A stretch of DNA of 64,000 bases. Source: Apostichopus japonicus (Eukaryota > Echinodermata > Holothuroidea > Aspidochirotida > Stichopodidae). A program made the position numbers and the translations under genes. Location: assembly GCF_037975245.1 (NCBI RefSeq), contig NC_092578.1, positions 7,217,501-7,281,500 of the forward strand, in the 5' to 3' direction. Shown here piece by piece: positions 51,701 to 57,700 of the stretch (positions within the stretch are counted from its first letter, which is position 1; each line of letters begins with the position of its first letter). Below the pieces are notes generated by a model, which was not told where the DNA came from, ran no database searches, and saw only the letters and a program-made list of their open reading frames with translations.

Positions 51701-54700
51701 CAGCTTGCGGCTTTGATAAGCCAATGATGGCTTCTTCGCGAGTTCCTGCTTGCAGGAGGATCTAAAATACATACATACATAAAAATACATACATCGCTTT
51801 TAGCCGTCTGAGGAAATCGTCCACTGTAAATTTGTTGTAATACACACTTTGCAGCTGTCATACTATAAAGTAAAACCAAACTTTAAGGGAGGAAAACTGA
51901 TGGATGAGATGGCAGCCTATTGAAACTACATCATTTTGATGGGATCAGCTGACAGATGTAAGAGGGTAGTCCTTGAATAATTTTCGCACCGATCCCTCCC
52001 GCCGAAATTGCAACTTGACATCGCCGTGCCATAGAGGAGGGTTTATCCCGGCATTTTCATAGCTAAACATGATGTACAGGCCTATCATGTTGGAAAATGT
52101 TTCTTAAACTTTCAGCATTGCTTCTGGATGTAAAAGAATGAACAATGACAAATTGCTTGATAGGAATTTACAAACATCAGTTTATGACTCATACAAACAA
52201 TGCATTTATGGTAACATTTGTTTCCTTTTCCTTGATAAACATTTAGTGTGATTAAGATTCCACGGATGAACAATGATTGGCAATGAAGGAAAAATATGTT
52301 TGGTCTGGCTGCATGACAAAAAATTGTACTCCTCAGAGCCGACGTATTTAGTTTAATAGTTTTAACAAAGGTCAGTCGTTACGTCGCGGTTAATGTCGGG
52401 TCTTGCAAGTTACTCCTTGCGGCTCATCTTTTCCCCTCCGCAAACAAGGTACTGACAAAAATGGTGAGGGGAGTTCAGCTGGTACATCTAGATAATCCCT
52501 AAAACAATGAGAGGATTTCCGAAGGTTATGACTAGAAAGTTACACTGGACTCGATCCAGCCGATGACTCCACACCGTACTTCCTTCCTGCAACAGGAAAT
52601 AATCGCACTGTGCATGAATATAAACCTACTTGCTTCCTCTTGAGGAATGGGAACACGGCCTTCTGCGTCCAGTACGTCCCTCCGAGCTGTAGTTCTTTAC
52701 TCACCCCGGGACTACATTACGTAGTAGATCTCCTCGTAGCTGTTTCAAATTCCGATAGCTAATTAATCTTTCGCAGTCGTAACAGCTCAACTTTTGGCAG
52801 GTGATCAATTACGCATTTTATCCACAGTATACAAGCACTTTCCCTTTAACAACTGCCATCTCCCAATTTTGTTCCAGAGGAAATGATCATATGGTCTGGT
52901 ATGGACAACTTAGGGAACAGTACAGCCCTTTGTAAATGTTACAATGGCCCTAGAGTCACTACAGCAGACTCTCATGTTGGGGGGTGTGACAATAATCCCC
53001 CCCCCACCTTCGAAGGAATCAAACTTTTTGACTGGAAATAGTGTACTGAGGCACATTTAGGATATAAATTAGGTCGACATGCTATTCAAGTTGAGCTTAT
53101 AACTACCTTAAGTGTTTTTCTGTTGGGTTGAAAAAAAAACCTTCTCCCCCTCCCCCTAACCCCCCCCGGGATCTGTGCCTGAATGAGTAACACTGTCTAC
53201 ATTTTTCACTAAGAACTTTTGCTTTTGTTGGGGTGATTCCTAATTTACCGAAAAGACATACAATCGGGTAATCTGGACTCATATTTATGTGTCATTAGTT
53301 TCCAGGAGACACTAAATTTAAAATACAGATGAGACCTTGGGCAAAACTACAGAAAAGTTCTGCTCTGACTAACGACTAGTCATTAAAACCTGCACGTTAA
53401 TCCATTTCCGTTCACATCAAGAACACAAAGAACCGATTACCTTGACATTTTCACCTTCACTAACTCAGTGTAACAGGTGATTCTTACTTCCCACATTAGA
53501 CCTACATGTCTCGCCAAACATGTTGTTCTGTTGCTTATATGGCCTGCCTTAATAGTAAAAGACACAAGCGTACCCCAAGCATCATCACATCTTCCTGGCA
53601 TATGAATAAAATTGTAATGAGCAACTTCCAAAACAGTCTGGGATCCTCACAGGTGCATCATCATTTCCTTAAATATGGAGAGGGCTATTAAAAGACTTAA
53701 GCAAGTCTAAATATCACATCATCAAGCCAACATGTGCTTCGATGTCATGTGCTTTATTTAAAATTGTGTATATTTTCCGAAATGGAAAAAGGTTTGGTAA
53801 ATTATGCCAAATCTAAACAATTCGAGCTCTCGACATGTGACCTCATGATGGCATTGATAAGCACCGTTAACATGCCACGTACTTGCAAATGTGAAGAAAA
53901 ACAAACTAAGAAGAAGCTGAGGGAATGTTAAAAGTTTTAATCCCTATAATGACACTATGACATCACAGATTTACAGAATGACAGCTCGAAGACACCACTT
54001 TAATCTTGGATATTCCATAAATGGAGCAAGATTTCGTTCTTAGCTGTTTGGGAAACTCTTTCACCACAACAGATGCAATCACATAGAAAGTTATTAAAGA
54101 TGATAATTGGGTTTAAAGTCTTCTTTAATATTTACATTGGAACATTTGTTGGCTGGAATTGAGAGTTCTAATGATTCCTTTCTCTTGTATTGAAATTGAC
54201 CTCTTTCTCTTTGCAATGTTTCTGCAACACTTGATTCACTGTATATCTCTACTGTTTACTACAAATAAATAATTCCTTGATATTGTAAGAGTAAGATTGC
54301 ACACCACTCTTTTGGGTTTTAATGTTATTGTTATAGCCATGCGATGTTGGCATACCATCGTATTGTTACTTTCTTTGCACGTGTCGTTGTAGTTGCATGC
54401 ATCTCAGTTATGTTGGTAATTGCAGTGGCGTAGGAAGATACTTTTGAGTGGGGGGGCTGAAGACTGATGGCCGGCCTGGGGGAGGGGTCTAAGGGGAGGG
54501 GGTGTCTCCCTTCCCTTTGGATTTTTTTTGCATTTCCAGGTGGCCTCAGATGCAATTTGGTGCAATAAAGCACACTTCAACCCACCCACTCCATTTTGTA
54601 TATAATTTTGCATTTTCACCTGGCCTTAGATGCAATATTTGGTGCTCCCAAATGAGATTTTTTTCTCATTTGTGAATGAAAAAGAAGTTTTTATTGACTT

Positions 54701-57700
54701 GCGAAGCGGGGGGGGCGGAATGATACTTCCACCCCTCCATATTTTTCACTGGGGAGCTGGCGCCCCCCCAGCCCCCCGGTTCCTACGCCCTTGGGTAATT
54801 GTGTTAGTGTCATTGTGTGTTCTTTGTTAAGTGTCTTAGATATATATTGTAAGGAGCTGAGGCTCGAGTAGCTGGATTGGGTATCAGCCGAAGCACCTTG
54901 TCGTATATAGTTAATACACATTAGAAAGAGTTACACGCCATCTCAGTTTCGTGATATGGCTAACGTTACAATATTGTTTGAAATTGATAACCCTGTTGTG
55001 TTACAAATTCATCAGCCAGTTGGGAAATAATTTCTTGCTATAAAAATTGATATAACCTGTTGTTTTACAAATTCATCATCCAGTTGGGACAAATTTCAAA
55101 TGCTGATACCTCTCTGTAACTGTCCTCCCATATCTAGCTTCATTGGTATGAACAGTTCCTAACCTTTATCTGATTAGAAACATGATATTCATACTGCTCA
55201 TATTGACAATACAAGTGCTTTGAAGCGGGATATGACAGTAGAGTATAGAAAAATTTGTCCCAATTGGCGCAAAATTATTAATTCTTTCGTACTAATGATT
55301 TGTTGCTAAATTCCTTTAATAATTTGTAAACCATTTGGTTCATTTCTAAACTTTTTAGTTCCTTGCTATAACCCTGAGATCCTTGTTTGAACCCCATTAA
55401 AAAGTTCTGTCCTCTCTTTCATTGTTTATAATTTCTCAGTAATTTTTCCATTGTTTCAATTACCTCTACTGTAAATCAAAAACATACATCTCAAAATAGT
55501 GATTCGATAGGCTGCTAAGATACGTTCATGAGAACGCAATGAGCCATAAACCTACTATATGACAGACTCATATTTCTGTTAAAACAAAGATAAAAGCAAT
55601 AACCGATCCAAATGTGAATACTTAAAATTTCTGTCATGTCCGTCTGTCGGAACAATCATACGTCTGTGTCACTTAATTGTGTCATTTATTCATTTATTTA
55701 TGTTGTTGTATTTGACTGTTTAATCCCCAAATCGTACCAACAATCACCTACTCTGATGCATTCAGCAGTCATAGCAATTCCCACAGTGAAAACAATTCTT
55801 ATTTTCTTAAGGATGGAATTTTCGACGGGCATCAGTGGACACACATCAAGCTCTGCGAGAATTAGCTTTTTTTGTCATCATCTTTGGTAGATGAAGCCAA
55901 GAGGATGAAACAATAAAAATATATAAACGTTGAGAGGCAAAACTGTCCCGGGGAAGACGTTTCAAACTCGGCCGCTTAACGAATCAAATCATAAAGTGGA
56001 AATGTAGTCGCCTTAGCAACCCCCTCGATAACACACATGGTTACCAAAGCATGCGGTGTAGTTCTCCAGGGTAAGTTATCAATTTGCCAAACGTTTAATT
56101 TTTGAAAATCTTGTTTGGAAGAGTTTCACAGAAATGAAATGATGTTGATGAGGGACACACGTACCGACTACAATTGTTACTCATCGTCAAAAGCCCTGTA
56201 GGCCGGGTCAATGACTTACTTTTAAACCAATCACATCGTCCGATGGTATATATATCAGAACGTAATATCCAGGATCTACTTTTAGGGTACAAGTAATAAC
56301 GATCTTGATATCTAATAGGTACATGTACTGCACTGGTTTAGCAATAGTTCATCATCATGACATGCGGGATAGATACCAAGTGCTATTATTAGCCCCTGAG
56401 TCAGCTGTAACACTAACATCATGAACAAATCCACATTGTCGCCAATTATGATACAAATTGCATCTCATTACATCGAGACCGTTAGGTCACAGAGCTACTG
56501 TAGTATCCATTATTCAAAGACCTTCAGTTTCAAAACCAGAGCTTGAACCAAGAAAGTGTGAGCAGGAAATATAACTCTGTGACCAGGATATGCATAAAAC
56601 CATGAAAAACTAAAAAAAAGTATGGGTGAGGATTTAAAAAGTATGGGTTTGGGGGCGGGGGGGATTCCTTTGAGAGTGTTTATATGCAGACTGTTACAAT
56701 GATTCTCAACATATTTTGCATGAATACCATATACAGGTATATATATATCTGAAATTGTAGTGAGTTGGAAAATCCAGAACAGTGAAAAATCTTCCAGCCT
56801 CCACAGTTTCAAACCAGAGCTTGAACCAAGAAAGTGTGAGCAGGAAATATAACTCTGTGACCAGGATATGCATAAAACCATGAAAAGCTCAAAAAAGTAT
56901 GGGTTTGGGGGAAGGGGGGGGGGGAATTCCTTTGAGAGTGTTTATATGCAGACTGTTACAATGATTCTCAACATATTTTGCATGAATACTGTATAAATAT
57001 ATGTTATTGAAATTGTAGCAAGTTGGAAAATCCAGAACAGTGAAAAAACCAGGGCCTCCCGCTTTATATGCGGACACACAGTTTCAGCTCTATCTTTAGT
57101 TACCAACTTAATATGCTCACACTGATAGGCAAATAGTGTTGAGGTGCAATAATATGTTTAATGGGAAACAATTTATGACCCTCTCAATGATTGCCTGTAC
57201 TCTGTATTTAAAAGGAAAATTTATGGAGCAGGATTATTACCAGTTTAGTTTGTTTCACATACTCTCATAAAATCCTAAATGGCACTTCGGCTCAAACGAA
57301 ACTATTTTCTACAAAACTGAATCACTGCAAAACGTTTCTACGTTTATGAACTTGAAGACAATTATGTTGGAAAAAGCCACAAAAGTCCAGGAAATGTCCA
57401 TACACAAAAAGCCAACTTACCAACATAGCTTTCGTCCTCATTGCCTACTGGGAACCAGCTAGTGACATCTGCCACAGGACTGGGAGGATTGGTACCTGAA
57501 GCCTCCGTGAGAGAAATTATAGTACCTGGGGGAATAAATAGAAATATTCAATATGTCTTAGACCATATATGTCAGGTACCTTGTCAAAAGGAAAAAAGCC
57601 TACAGAAGCTGCAGAATCTCCTTCACAGAGGCTCAATCAAATATCAACAGAGACAAGTCTATCTGAGCAGCCCGGCAGTGCATACTGTCAGAACTGTACT

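Larger units (their letters stand above)
45246..57420 (-). other. 12.2 kb integrin intron
   Basis: No exon is needed or seen between residues 79 and 80 (DESYV to GYSVSS joins correctly). It contains two hAT-like elements, one SINE, an AT microsatellite, a 280-bp duplication and many G/C runs. Open frames such as 48264-48560 (+) show no recognisable domain. Confidence 0.7.

Noticed and set aside
56510-56881. 123-codon - strand open frame with internal repetition
   Set aside because: It reads across the 280-bp tandem duplication. The repeated peptide is a product of that duplication.
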